From the NCBI RefSeq assembly GCF_017316025.1, contig NZ_JAFLVT010000001.1:138875-202874 (forward strand): 64,000 nucleotides of DNA, written 5' to 3'. This DNA comes from Candidatus Enterococcus myersii. GTDB taxonomy: Bacteria > Bacillota > Bacilli > Lactobacillales > Enterococcaceae. The notes beneath the pieces were generated by a model, which was not told the DNA's origin, searched no databases, and saw only the letters and a program-made list of their open reading frames with translations. Position 1 is the stretch's first letter. Each line of letters begins with the position of its first letter. Below, piece by piece: positions 1 through 6,845 of this stretch. The position numbers were made by a program, and so were the translations under genes.

Positions 1-1022
1 GAACCAGGGTACATAATTTTCATGCGCGGTAACAAGCGCAACTTAATCGCTTCTGAAACAAGGGTAAAAGAACCTGAAAGTAAAGCCTGTGAAGCAATGA
101 CAGCAGCGATCGTAGCAAAGACGACACCGAAGATCATCCAGCTTGCCGGTAAAATTTGGAAAAATGGATTTAACTGTTCAATTGCTTGTGTTTTAGGATC
201 TTGGTAAACACTTAAAAGCCAAGCTGCTTGCCCAAGATAGTTTAGCAATAAACAAATTTTGACATAAGGCCAGCTGACCCGAATATTTTTCTTTCCTACA
301 TGTCCCATATCCGAGTAGAGAGCCTCTGCCCCGGTAGTCGCTAGAAAAATATTTCCTAAAATTAAAATTCCTAACTTATTATCTGGACTAAACAAAAGTT
401 TAATGGCATACAGCGGGTTTAGAGCGCGAATAACCGATAGATCTTGACCAAAATGGAAAAGTCCCATCCCACCTAAAAAAGTGAACCATAAAAACATTAC
501 CGGTCCAAATGCTTTACCGACAACATCTGTCCCAAAACGTTGCACCGTAAATAAAATCAATAAAATAATTAAGGTGATAATGACAATGATATTTTGATTC
601 ATCCCAAAGTGTTCATAAAAAGCAGGAATGCCGCGAAGCCCTTCGATGGCTGTTGTCACGGTTACAGCAGGCGTTAAGACGCCATCGGCTAGTAAAGCTG
701 CACCGCCAATCATGGCTGGAATAATGAGATATTTACTTTTTTTACGGACCAAAGTATATAAAGAAAAAATCCCACCTTCACCGTGGTTATCGGCATTTAA
801 AGCAATCACTACATATTTGATGGTCGTTAAAAAAGTTAACGTCCAAAAAATTAAAGAAACTGCGCCCAAAATAAAATCGGGATTTAAACTTTTTAGGCCA
901 CCGTTTTCTTCTACAATCGCCTTCATAACGTAAAGAGGGCTTGTCCCGATATCTCCGTAAACAACCCCCATGGCGACTAGCAGACCAGCTGCTGTTACTT
1001 TTGACATTTTTTGCTGACTCAT
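1..1022 (-). CDS. kup: KUP family potassium uptake permease (3' end cut by window)
   Basis: Membrane K+ uptake permease, probably K+/H+ symport. About 340 N-terminal residues are visible and the C-terminus lies outside the window. The protein opens [15 protein letters not shown] and then carries the family signature [14 protein letters not shown] near residues 18-31. Further family segments are [14 protein letters not shown] and [17 protein letters not shown], and hydrophobic helices run throughout. The ATG at 1022 follows an AGGAGG ribosome site. The gene is transcribed leftwards from its own promoter through a manganese-type riboswitch at 1081-1178, which is not the usual setting for a potassium transporter. 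It is divergent from the DUF3290/DUF421 pair. Family assignment is secure; ion specificity is by family only. Confidence 0.93.
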   Translation of the reverse strand, partial: MSQQKMSKVTAAGLLVAMGVVYGDIGTSPLYVMKAIVEENGGLKSLNPDFILGAVSLIFWTLTFLTTIKYVVIALNADNHGEGGIFSLYTLVRKKSKYLIIPAMIGGAALLADGVLTPAVTVTTAIEGLRGIPAFYEHFGMNQNIIVIITLIILLILFTVQRFGTDVVGKAFGPVMFLWFTFLGGMGLFHFGQDLSVIRALNPLYAIKLLFSPDNKLGILILGNIFLATTGAEALYSDMGHVGKKNIRVSWPYVKICLLLNYLGQAAWLLSVYQDPKTQAIEQLNPFFQILPASWMIFGVVFATIAAVIASQALLSGSFTLVSEAIKLRLLPRMKIMYPG

Positions 1023-1080
1023 TTTTTCCTCCTAAGTTTGCTTAAATTAACCAAAATTTTTTTATTAGTGAATTTTTGGT

Positions 1081-1178
1081 TTAACTTAGGTCTGGCAATT
1101 ATGTTTTAGACCAGCGATTTACGCGAGTTGTTGATCTAAAACCATAGCTCATCTATGTGCTACTCCCCTAATTAAGCT
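1081..1178 (-). ncRNA. yybP-ykoY type manganese riboswitch upstream of kup
   Basis: Read on the minus strand, the leader begins with a P1 arm (TTAGG) running into GGGGAGTAGC, the hallmark of this aptamer. A P2 hairpin (CATAG/CTATG) follows. A long arm closed by GTTTTAGA/TCTAAAAC contains TCAACAAC and a GCG/CGC tip. The element ends GCCAGACCTAA, closing P1. This order matches the Lactococcus yoaB aptamer as I remember it. The P1 3' strand CCTAAGTT can alternatively pair with AACTTAGG at 1030-1037, which touches the AGGAGG ribosome site. An inner AACCAAAA/TTTTGGTT hairpin supports that fold. Metal binding would therefore free the ribosome site: a translational ON switch. The aptamer is seen directly; the switching logic is inferred. 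Confidence 0.85.
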
Positions 1179-1180
1179 AC

Positions 1181-1209
1181 ATTATCAAGACTTTTTAGGG
1201 CAATGTCAA
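1181..1209 (-). promoter_or_regulatory. Promoter of kup and its riboswitch
   Basis: On the minus strand there is TTGACA (1204-1209), a 17-base spacer, and GATAAT (1181-1186). Transcription would begin near 1174, immediately before the aptamer. Confidence 0.85.
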
Positions 1210-1298
1210 ACAATAGCTGTAAAAAAATCAAATATATCAAGAATAATTCGTCTTCATGCTAAAATAAGGATAAGTATATGAAGAAATGAGGAGTTAAA

Positions 1299-1748
1299 AT
1301 GACTTTTTACGGCATAAGCTATTTGCAAAATAATGCTGGCGTAAACGACTATATCAAATATGGGCTGATTTTTGCCGCCTTGCTTTTTTTGATTTTTGTA
1401 TTTAGCGCTTATTTACGGCATCGGTTAGATACCAAATATCGAGATTTAACGATTATTATGCTGTTGTTGCTGCTTTTTTTATTAGGGGTGCAATATTCTG
1501 ATTACAAACAAGATCAAACCAATCATTCTCAATCATCTCAGATGGTGCATTTTGTTAAAAGAGTGGCACAAGATGAAGTTGTCACACCCGAAGAAGTATA
1601 TGTAAACAGCACGACTTTGTCTGATCAAATGCTCGTGTTGATTGGTGATGATTGTTACCGGGTAACATTAAGTCAAGATGGTACGAATTTCAAATTGGAT
1701 TCGGTTGCTTTGTTGACATCAAAAGACCAAATTGTGAAACAAAAATAG
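1299..1748 (+). CDS. DUF3290 family membrane protein
   Basis: A 149-residue protein with two hydrophobic helices (about residues 20-42 and 50-64), then a soluble domain of about 85 residues with the pattern seen in DUF3290 proteins. Such proteins are usually encoded directly before a DUF421/YetF protein, as here, with an 11-base gap and an obvious shared mRNA. Function unknown. The ATG at 1299 follows GAGGAG, and an extended -10 (TGC-TAAAAT, 1257-1265) lies about 35 bases upstream. Nothing unusual in composition. Confidence 0.8.
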   Translation: MTFYGISYLQNNAGVNDYIKYGLIFAALLFLIFVFSAYLRHRLDTKYRDLTIIMLLLLLFLLGVQYSDYKQDQTNHSQSSQMVHFVKRVAQDEVVTPEEVYVNSTTLSDQMLVLIGDDCYRVTLSQDGTNFKLDSVALLTSKDQIVKQK

Positions 1749-1759
1749 GGGGAAATAAA

Positions 1760-2398
1760 ATGAGTTACTATTTACCAATTTTGGCTAAGTTTGCTTTAGG
1801 CCTAATTTGTTTAATCTTACAAATTACGATTATGGGTAAAGGCAATTTGGCTCCAACTTCACCCATGGATCAAGTACAAAATTTCGTTTTAGGGGGCATT
1901 ATTGGCGGTGTGATTTATAATGAAGCCATTACTGTCTTGCAGTTTGTATTGGTCTTAATTATTTGGACGCTGCTAGTTTTGGTTTTGAAATTTGCAAAAG
2001 AACACAATCGTTGGGTCAAACGCGTTATAGACGGCGCACCGGTCACGTTAATTCGCAATGGGGCTGTTAATGTGCAAGATTGCCTACGTATTGGTATTTC
2101 TGCAAATGATTTGATGTTTAAGCTACGTTCTAATGGTATTTTTGAAGTGGAGAAAGTGAAGCTGGCTGTGATGGAACAAAATGGCCAGTTAAATGTGATT
2201 GAATATGGTGCAGAAATGATCCGCTATCCTATTATAGTAGATGGGCAAGCTAACTTTGATTTATTAGAAATCATTGAAAAAGACAGCGATTGGCTAGAAG
2301 CTGAGGTAAAAAAACAAGGCCATGAGCGGATTGGCGAAATCTATTTAGGTGAATATTTAAATGGCAACGTTATATTAACTGCCTATGATGCACAATAA
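1760..2398 (+). CDS. DUF421/YetF-type membrane protein
   Basis: A 212-residue protein with N-terminal membrane helices (about residues 5-25, 38-50 and 58-78) and a cytoplasmic beta-rich domain characteristic of the DUF421/YetF (YrbG) family. It includes the family-typical segment RVIDGAPVTLIRNG. Relatives in Bacillus are linked to spore or envelope traits, but a general function is not established. The ATG at 1760 follows GGGGGAA, 11 bases after the DUF3290 gene. A longer in-frame reading starting inside the previous gene lacks a ribosome site and was discarded. Confidence 0.82.
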   Translation: MSYYLPILAKFALGLICLILQITIMGKGNLAPTSPMDQVQNFVLGGIIGGVIYNEAITVLQFVLVLIIWTLLVLVLKFAKEHNRWVKRVIDGAPVTLIRNGAVNVQDCLRIGISANDLMFKLRSNGIFEVEKVKLAVMEQNGQLNVIEYGAEMIRYPIIVDGQANFDLLEIIEKDSDWLEAEVKKQGHERIGEIYLGEYLNGNVILTAYDAQ

Positions 2399-2500
2399 AT
2401 AAAAAGACCGATGCTAATCAAATGCAAAAGATAGTATAACGATACAGTGTGTTCTTATTCTGAGTAATCATCTGATAAAAAAATGAGAAATTAAAAAAGA

Positions 2501-2557
2501 AAATGTTGTTTCAAAGTTGTTTTACTGCGTGTAAAAGACTTTGAAACAACATTTTTT
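2501..2557 (+). terminator. Terminator after the DUF3290/DUF421 operon
   Basis: A 17-base inverted repeat (AAATGTTGTTTCAAAGT with its complement) is followed by TTTTTT. An A-rich stretch on the left side could make it work in both directions. Confidence 0.85.
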
Positions 2558-2768
2558 GTCGCGTGATTTATCGAGGGGAAATGAATTTTTAATACATAAC
2601 ATCGTTATTTATAAGTTTTTAGCTGTGTTTTTTAATAAATCTTTTTTTAGGTGGGAAGGATATAAAAAAAGTGGGTTAAAGCACTAAAATATCTCACATT
2701 TTTTCAAGAATTGGCTTCGTACATGCTAGTATAAATATGCAAGTAGAACATTTTAAGGAGGGCTGTCA

Positions 2769-2888
2769 ATGCGAAGTCGAGGTCGGTTTTTAGTTGGGTT
2801 GATATTATTTATGATTTTATCTGTTATTATATTGGCAGGTGTGTTGTTAGGAGTTTTGAAATATTTGGGATTGGATTTACTGGTATAG
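2769..2888 (+). CDS. Small single-pass membrane protein, 39 aa
   Basis: A 39-residue ORF starting MRSRGRFLVG with one long hydrophobic helix (residues 8-30) and a basic N-terminus. The ATG follows a strong AAGGAGG with 7-base spacing, and the ORF is closed by a strong hairpin terminator at 2919-2993. It therefore looks like an independent small transcription unit. An extended -10-like TGC-TAGTAT lies at about 2723-2731. I do not recognise a family. It could be a small membrane regulator or toxin-like peptide, but nothing in the sequence decides that. Confidence 0.55.
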   Translation: MRSRGRFLVGLILFMILSVIILAGVLLGVLKYLGLDLLV

Positions 2889-2918
2889 TACATATTTTTT
2901 CAAGCTTTAAAATTACAT

Positions 2919-2993
2919 AAAAAAAGCGTCTTTTAGCTAATCAATCGAAAAGTTAACCCGTTACGATTGATACATGCTAAAAGACGTTTTTTT
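2919..2993. terminator. Long hairpin terminator, probably bidirectional
   Basis: Arms AAAAAGCGTCTTTTAGC (2921-2937) and GCTAAAAGACGTTTTTTT (2976-2993) enclose a second pairing, AATCAATCG/CGATTGAT. Runs of A before and T after suit termination on both strands. Confidence 0.8.
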
Positions 2994-2997
2994 CATC

Positions 2998-3190
2998 TAT
3001 GGAAGGAGTATAAATTTTTGGCAAAACAACATTGCTTTGAATGTTTTAGCGCTGTCCATTCTTTTGAATTGCCTAGTTTCACGAATAAATCCTGCGATCA
3101 AAGTCGAAATTTGCTAAAAAGAAAAAGCCGTTTTCGTAAATCTTGGTCTTATAGCTCAACCCTGGACAATTTCCTGCCGCTTTTTTTATC
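2998..3190. repeat. Copy of a degenerate intergenic repeat family
   Basis: This stretch shares ordered blocks with other non-coding stretches of the window at 33545-33880, 56270-56345 and 63050-63235. Shared blocks include a TTGCTTTGAATGTTTTAGC-like segment and CTAG(T/C)TTCACGAAT(A/C)AA. An AGCTCAACCCTGG-like end is shared with 33545-33880 in inverted form. Open frames across it look incidental. Confidence 0.45.
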
Positions 3191-3192
3191 GA

Positions 3193-3363
3193 TTAAAAGG
3201 CAATTAAGTGAAAAACCCCTAAACAGACTGCTTTTATTTTGCGAACTTTTTTGTTTTTGTCATCTAATTGTTCATAAACTTCGCGAATTGAATCTTTTGT
3301 TAATAAATAAAATAAATAGCCGGCACCACCGGCAATTAGGGTGAAGATAAATAAGAATAACAT
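3193..3363 (-). CDS. Small membrane protein downstream of prdX, 56 aa
   Basis: A 56-residue ORF on the minus strand, 26 bases after the prdX stop. It has an N-terminal hydrophobic helix (residues 1-22, MLFLFIFTLIAGGAGYLFYL), a charged middle (DSIREVYEQLDDKNKK) and a second hydrophobic stretch at the end. A GAGGTG ribosome site lies upstream of the ATG at 3363, although the spacing is long (about 13 bases). Co-transcription with prdX is likely. Family not recognised. Confidence 0.5.
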   Translation of the reverse strand: MLFLFIFTLIAGGAGYLFYLLTKDSIREVYEQLDDKNKKVRKIKAVCLGVFHLIAF

Positions 3364-3389
3364 AAGAGCAAATACACCTCGTAATTTTA

Positions 3390-3872
3390 TTAAATTGCTA
3401 AATAAAGCGGCTTGTAGCCAAGATGATCTAATAGTTTGGCAAAGTCAGCAAATTGCATGATTAACGTCGTTGAATTGATGTTTGGGTGAAAACCAACGGT
3501 ATCATTTTGATCAATGGCTTTGTCTATGACCACTGTGATTTTGTGATCATGATCATTTGGTAAAGCTAAAGGTGTGACTGAACCTGCAGGCACATTGAGT
3601 AATTCTAACAAATTTTTTTCAGAAACAAAAGAAAGACGCTTTTCCGCTAAAATTTCGGCTAAATGTGTCAAATCTGCTTGCTTTTCATCAGGTAAAATGA
3701 CTAAAAAACGATGTTCGCCTTTGCGAGGCTTTAAAACTAAATTTTTTACTTGTGGTCCAGGTAATGAGAAGGGCACGTTTTTAACAGAAGTAATGGGCTC
3801 GTGATCCACTCGTTGATAAGAAATATTTAAATCAGCTAACAGGCGGTACGCTTCTTGTTGTGTTGCAGTCAT
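3390..3872 (-). CDS. prdX: PrdX/YbaK-type aminoacyl-tRNA(Pro) deacylase
   Basis: A 160-residue single-domain protein of the YbaK/ProX editing family, which hydrolyses mischarged alanyl-tRNA(Pro) in trans. Seen in the sequence: the substrate-pocket region VKNLVLKPRKGEHRFLVIL (residues about 43-61) with the conserved lysine, the GSVTPLAL loop (about 104-111), and the C-terminal GFHPNINSTTLIM segment. The start chosen is the ATG at 3872, preceded by AAGGGAG. An upstream TTG at 3890 overlaps that ribosome site and is less likely. Transcription diverges from the T-box leader. Confidence 0.85.
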   Translation of the reverse strand: MTATQQEAYRLLADLNISYQRVDHEPITSVKNVPFSLPGPQVKNLVLKPRKGEHRFLVILPDEKQADLTHLAEILAEKRLSFVSEKNLLELLNVPAGSVTPLALPNDHDHKITVVIDKAIDQNDTVGFHPNINSTTLIMQFADFAKLLDHLGYKPLYLAI

Positions 3873-3899
3873 GAAAAAAACTCCCTTCAAAGAAAATAG

Positions 3900-3928
3900 T
3901 TGACAAAATGCATTTGACCTTTTAAAGT
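3900..3928 (+). promoter_or_regulatory. Promoter of the tandem T-box leader
   Basis: TTGACA (3900-3905), a 17-base spacer, and TAAAGT (3923-3928), just upstream of the first T-box stem. Confidence 0.6.
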
Positions 3929-3934
3929 TAAAGA

Positions 3935-4201
3935 CAACCTAATAATACGACATCGATAAGAAGAGTAGCAAGTTTGTTTATCCAAAGAGAGTCTCTGGTT
4001 GGTGAAAAGAGACGATGGCAATTTGTGAACCACATCTTGGAGTTGTTTTTCTGAAATAAAAGTAAGAAAATCCGGGTATGCCCGTTACAGCAGCAGTCAT
4101 TGATAGATGACTTATGGAGGCTCTCGTTGTAAAACAAGAGTAAAAAAAGGTGGAACCACGTAATTTACGTCCTTTAGCGCATGCGCTAAAGGACTTTTTT
4201 T
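3935..4201 (+). ncRNA. T-box riboswitch, specifier CAC (histidine)
   Basis: A canonical tRNA-sensing leader. Stem I carries AGTA on its 5' side (GAAGAGTAG), an AGAGAG bulge, and a GGTTGGTG distal loop. The 3' side reads GAA-C-CAC-A (4027-4034), which places histidine codon CAC in the specifier position. The Tyr and Met leaders in this window follow the same GAA-N-codon layout. The T-box core GGTGGAACCACG is at 4148-4159. It competes with an intrinsic terminator at 4168-4201 (GTCCTTTAGCGC palindrome plus T-run). Uncharged tRNA-His should allow read-through towards the ABC transporter genes. Confidence 0.88.
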
Positions 4202-4204
4202 ATA

Positions 4205-4459
4205 GTCGGATTACGAATTTCTCGTAAATTCCTTTGTTACCATAGTCAAACTTCACAAACTAGTGCTAAAAAACGAAGGCGGAATTTACGGTTGGGTATA
4301 ATTTTTCTTAAATTTCCCATTTGTTTTTTAGTACAAGGAAGTTTTTAAGCTTTGCTATTTTGATTTGACTGCTTAAGTTTACTTTTGTGAAAAAGTAAAA
4401 AATAAGAGGTGGCACCGCGTTGTTACGCCCTCTGATGTAAAAGTCAGAGGGCTTTTTTT
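4205..4459 (+). ncRNA. Second, degenerate T-box expression platform in tandem
   Basis: A second perfect T-box core GGTGGCACCGCG (4408-4419) precedes a strong terminator (GCCCTCTGA...TCAGAGGGC, 4427-4452, then seven T). The upstream arm folds as one long hairpin, with GTGCTAAAAAAC pairing with GTTTTTTAGTAC and an inner GGAATTTA/TAAATTTCC stem. I cannot find the AGAGAG bulge or a readable GAA-N-codon-A specifier in it. It may be a diverged Stem I, a remnant of tandem duplication, or an unusual T-box class. It still adds a second termination point before the transporter. Confidence 0.65.
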
Positions 4460-4617
4460 ATCTGGAAGTAAAAATTTTCACACGAAAATTTTTCGTTTAT
4501 CAAAAGATAGACCGTGAGGGATTCATACACTTGCTTTTTAATTTGTCAGGTTAAAAAGTTGCGTCTGACCCAGTGTCTTCCACTTTTTTGAATTAGAAAA
4601 ATAAAGGAGAGAAACAA

Positions 4618-5265
4618 ATGAATTATTTAATTTCTGTTTTACCACAATTGTTGTCTGGTGCAGGCATCACATTAAAATTATTTGGTTTAACGCTATTGGG
4701 ATCGATTCCGCTAGGGATTATTTTAGCTTTTGTTCTAGCGAGTCACCTGCAACCTTTCAAACTATTGGTGCAAGTCTATGTTTGGGTAATGCGGGGGACA
4801 CCCTTACTACTACAGTTAATTTTTATCTTTTATGGGTTGCCTTTATTGCTACCAGCTTTGGTTTTAGATCGCTTTGATGCAGCGCTATTGGCTTTTGTGA
4901 TTAATTATGCTGCCTATTTTGCTGAAATTTTTCGTGGCGGGATTCAATCCATCCCCCAAGGACAATATGAAGCGTCCCAAGTATTACGCCTAAGTAAAAT
5001 GCAGACAATCAAAAAAATTATTATTCCGCAAGTTGTAAAAATTACTCTTCCCTCCGTGGGAAATGAAGTTGTTAATTTAGTAAAAGATACTTCATTGGTT
5101 TACATTTTAGGCCTTTCAGATATGATGCGTATCGGCAAAATTGCGATGGAACGGGATACAACATTACTACCGTTAGTTGGTGTTGGTTTGATATACTTAG
5201 TAATGACTGGTTTATTTACGTTAATTATGAAACTTTTAGAAAATAAATTAAATTATTACCGTTAG
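4618..5265 (+). CDS. Amino-acid ABC transporter permease (probably histidine)
   Basis: A 215-residue HisM/GlnP-type permease that forms the membrane channel of a polar amino-acid importer. It has about five hydrophobic helices. It carries the permease coupling loop EIFRGGIQSIPQGQYEAS (about residues 102-119) and the family segment YVWVMRGTPLLLQLIF. It is first in an operon with the ATPase (15-base gap) and the binding protein. Substrate is not readable from the protein. The upstream His-specific T-box makes histidine the best guess, fitting the predicted histidine transporters under His T-boxes in Firmicutes. The ATG follows AAGGAGAG. Confidence 0.85.
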   Translation: MNYLISVLPQLLSGAGITLKLFGLTLLGSIPLGIILAFVLASHLQPFKLLVQVYVWVMRGTPLLLQLIFIFYGLPLLLPALVLDRFDAALLAFVINYAAYFAEIFRGGIQSIPQGQYEASQVLRLSKMQTIKKIIIPQVVKITLPSVGNEVVNLVKDTSLVYILGLSDMMRIGKIAMERDTTLLPLVGVGLIYLVMTGLFTLIMKLLENKLNYYR

Positions 5266-5280
5266 GCAGGTGAAGTAGAA

Positions 5281-5913
5281 ATGTTGGAATTAAGAAAAAT
5301 TAACAAGGCTTTTGGTAAAAAAAATATTTTTGAAAATTTGGATTTAAATATTCCAGACGGCGAGATTTTAGCTATTGTGGGTCCTTCTGGTGGAGGAAAA
5401 ACAACGCTACTACGGATGTTGGCAGGTTTGGAAAAAGCAGATAGCGGGACGTTTTTATTAGACGGTAAAGCCTTTAATCCCACTGCCTTAAATGAACAAG
5501 AACAAGTTGTTGGTGTGGTGTTTCAAGACTTTCAATTATTTCCTCACCTGAGCGTTTTTGAAAATATAACTTTGGCGCCAAAGTTAGTCTTAAAAGAAAC
5601 ACAAGCTGTCTATACTAAAAAAGCCGAAAAATTAGCAGCTCAACTAGGCTTAGAAGATTTATTACAAAGTTATCCTTACCAATTGTCTGGTGGTCAAAAA
5701 CAAAGGGTGGCGATTGCTCGGGCGATGGCAATGGACCCGCAAGTTCTAGCTTATGATGAACCAACGAGTGCTCTAGATCCAGCCTTAAGAGAACAAGTGG
5801 AAAAACTAATTTTATCTTTGAAAAAAGAAGGCGTCACTCAAATTGTGGTTACCCATGATTGGGCCTTTGCCGAACATATTGCTGATCAAACGTTAAAAGT
5901 ATCACCAAAATAA
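5281..5913 (+). CDS. Amino-acid ABC transporter ATP-binding protein
   Basis: A 210-residue ATPase that powers the importer encoded on either side. Walker A is GPSGGGKTT (about residues 35-43), the Q-loop lies in VVFQDFQLFPH, the signature is LSGGQKQR (about 138-145), Walker B is VLAYDEPTSALD, and the H-loop is in VTHDW. It is somewhat shorter than typical GlnQ proteins (about 240) because it ends soon after the H-loop. The ATG at 5281 follows AGGTGAAG. The genes are tightly spaced, so all three should follow the T-box decision. Confidence 0.9.
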   Translation: MLELRKINKAFGKKNIFENLDLNIPDGEILAIVGPSGGGKTTLLRMLAGLEKADSGTFLLDGKAFNPTALNEQEQVVGVVFQDFQLFPHLSVFENITLAPKLVLKETQAVYTKKAEKLAAQLGLEDLLQSYPYQLSGGQKQRVAIARAMAMDPQVLAYDEPTSALDPALREQVEKLILSLKKEGVTQIVVTHDWAFAEHIADQTLKVSPK

Positions 5914-5938
5914 ATGGGAAAAAATGGAGGTTTGGAAA

Positions 5939-6754
5939 ATGAAATTAAAAAAATGGAGCGCATTATTAACAGTAGTGGCAAGTCTGGGTTTACTGGCGGC
6001 TTGTGCAAGCAAAGAGGAAAATCCTAAAACGAAAGCAAACGAAGTACCAAAAGAAGTTGTTATGGGTTTAGACGATACTTTTGTGCCGATGGGGTTTAAA
6101 GACAAGAAGGGAAATTTAGTTGGTTTTGATATTGATTTAGCCAAAGCAGTATTTAAAGAAACAGGACAAAAGGTCAAATTTCAATCCATTGATTGGTCTA
6201 TGAAAGAGACAGAACTAGATAACGGGACCATTGATGTCATTTGGAATGGCTACTCCAAAACGGCAGAACGGGAGAAAAAAGTTCTTTTTTCAGATACGTA
6301 TATGGAAAATGACCAAGTGTTAGTAACACCAAAGAAAAGTAAATTAACTGCTTTTAAGGATATGAAGGGAAAAATTTTAGGCGCGCAAGAAGGTTCTTCT
6401 GGGTATGACTTGTTTACAAAGCAACCAGAAGTATTAAAAGATATTGTGGCCGATAATGATGCGGTCTTATACGCTAGCTTTAACGAAGCCTTTATTGATT
6501 TAGAAAATGGGCGAATCGATGGCTTATTAATCGATAAAGTCTACGCTGATTATTATTTAACGCAGAAAAAGCAAATGGATGATTACAATATCATCAAAGG
6601 TCCTTTTGAAAATGAAGACTACGCAATTGGCGTAAGAAAAAATGATCAGGCTTTAGTAGAAAAAATTAATACAGCACTTAAAACATTAAAAGACAACGGT
6701 GAATTTAAAAAGATTTCTGAAAAATGGTTTGGTGAAGATGTCGCCCCAAAATAA
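5939..6754 (+). CDS. Extracellular amino-acid-binding lipoprotein (probably histidine)
   Basis: A 271-residue solute-binding protein of the bacterial SBP family 3. An N-terminal lipoprotein signal ends in lipobox LLAAC (about residues 18-22), so the mature protein is lipid-anchored outside the membrane. The binding-domain motif GFDIDLAKAVFKETG follows about 40 residues later, and DVIWNGYSKTAER is typical of the fold. The ATG at 5939 is preferred because it sits 8 bases after ATGGAGG; an in-frame ATG at 5924 overlaps the ribosome site. It is the last gene of the T-box operon. Confidence 0.87.
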   Translation: MKLKKWSALLTVVASLGLLAACASKEENPKTKANEVPKEVVMGLDDTFVPMGFKDKKGNLVGFDIDLAKAVFKETGQKVKFQSIDWSMKETELDNGTIDVIWNGYSKTAEREKKVLFSDTYMENDQVLVTPKKSKLTAFKDMKGKILGAQEGSSGYDLFTKQPEVLKDIVADNDAVLYASFNEAFIDLENGRIDGLLIDKVYADYYLTQKKQMDDYNIIKGPFENEDYAIGVRKNDQALVEKINTALKTLKDNGEFKKISEKWFGEDVAPK

Positions 6755-6773
6755 TTGCGAAAAGATAACTTTT

Positions 6774-6811
6774 AACAGGCTGAACAAAACTTTTGTTCGC
6801 CTGTTTTTTTT
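6774..6811 (+). terminator. Terminator of the amino-acid transporter operon
   Basis: AACAGGC and GAACAAAA pair with TTTTGTTC and GCCTGTT, followed by a run of T. It lies immediately before the -10 element of the next gene. Confidence 0.88.
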
Positions 6812-6845
6812 TGTATAATGGAGAAGATGAAATGAGGGATTGAAA

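Noticed and set aside
1047-1055. Nine-base match TTCACTAAT (minus strand) in the kup leader to the guide-like region of the TnpB-like locus
   Set aside because: Short, AT-rich, and mismatched on both sides. A match of this length is expected about once by chance in the window.
2967-3344. 125-codon plus-strand frame
   Set aside because: No ribosome site, composition of a non-coding repeat, and it overlaps a better-supported minus-strand small gene and a terminator.
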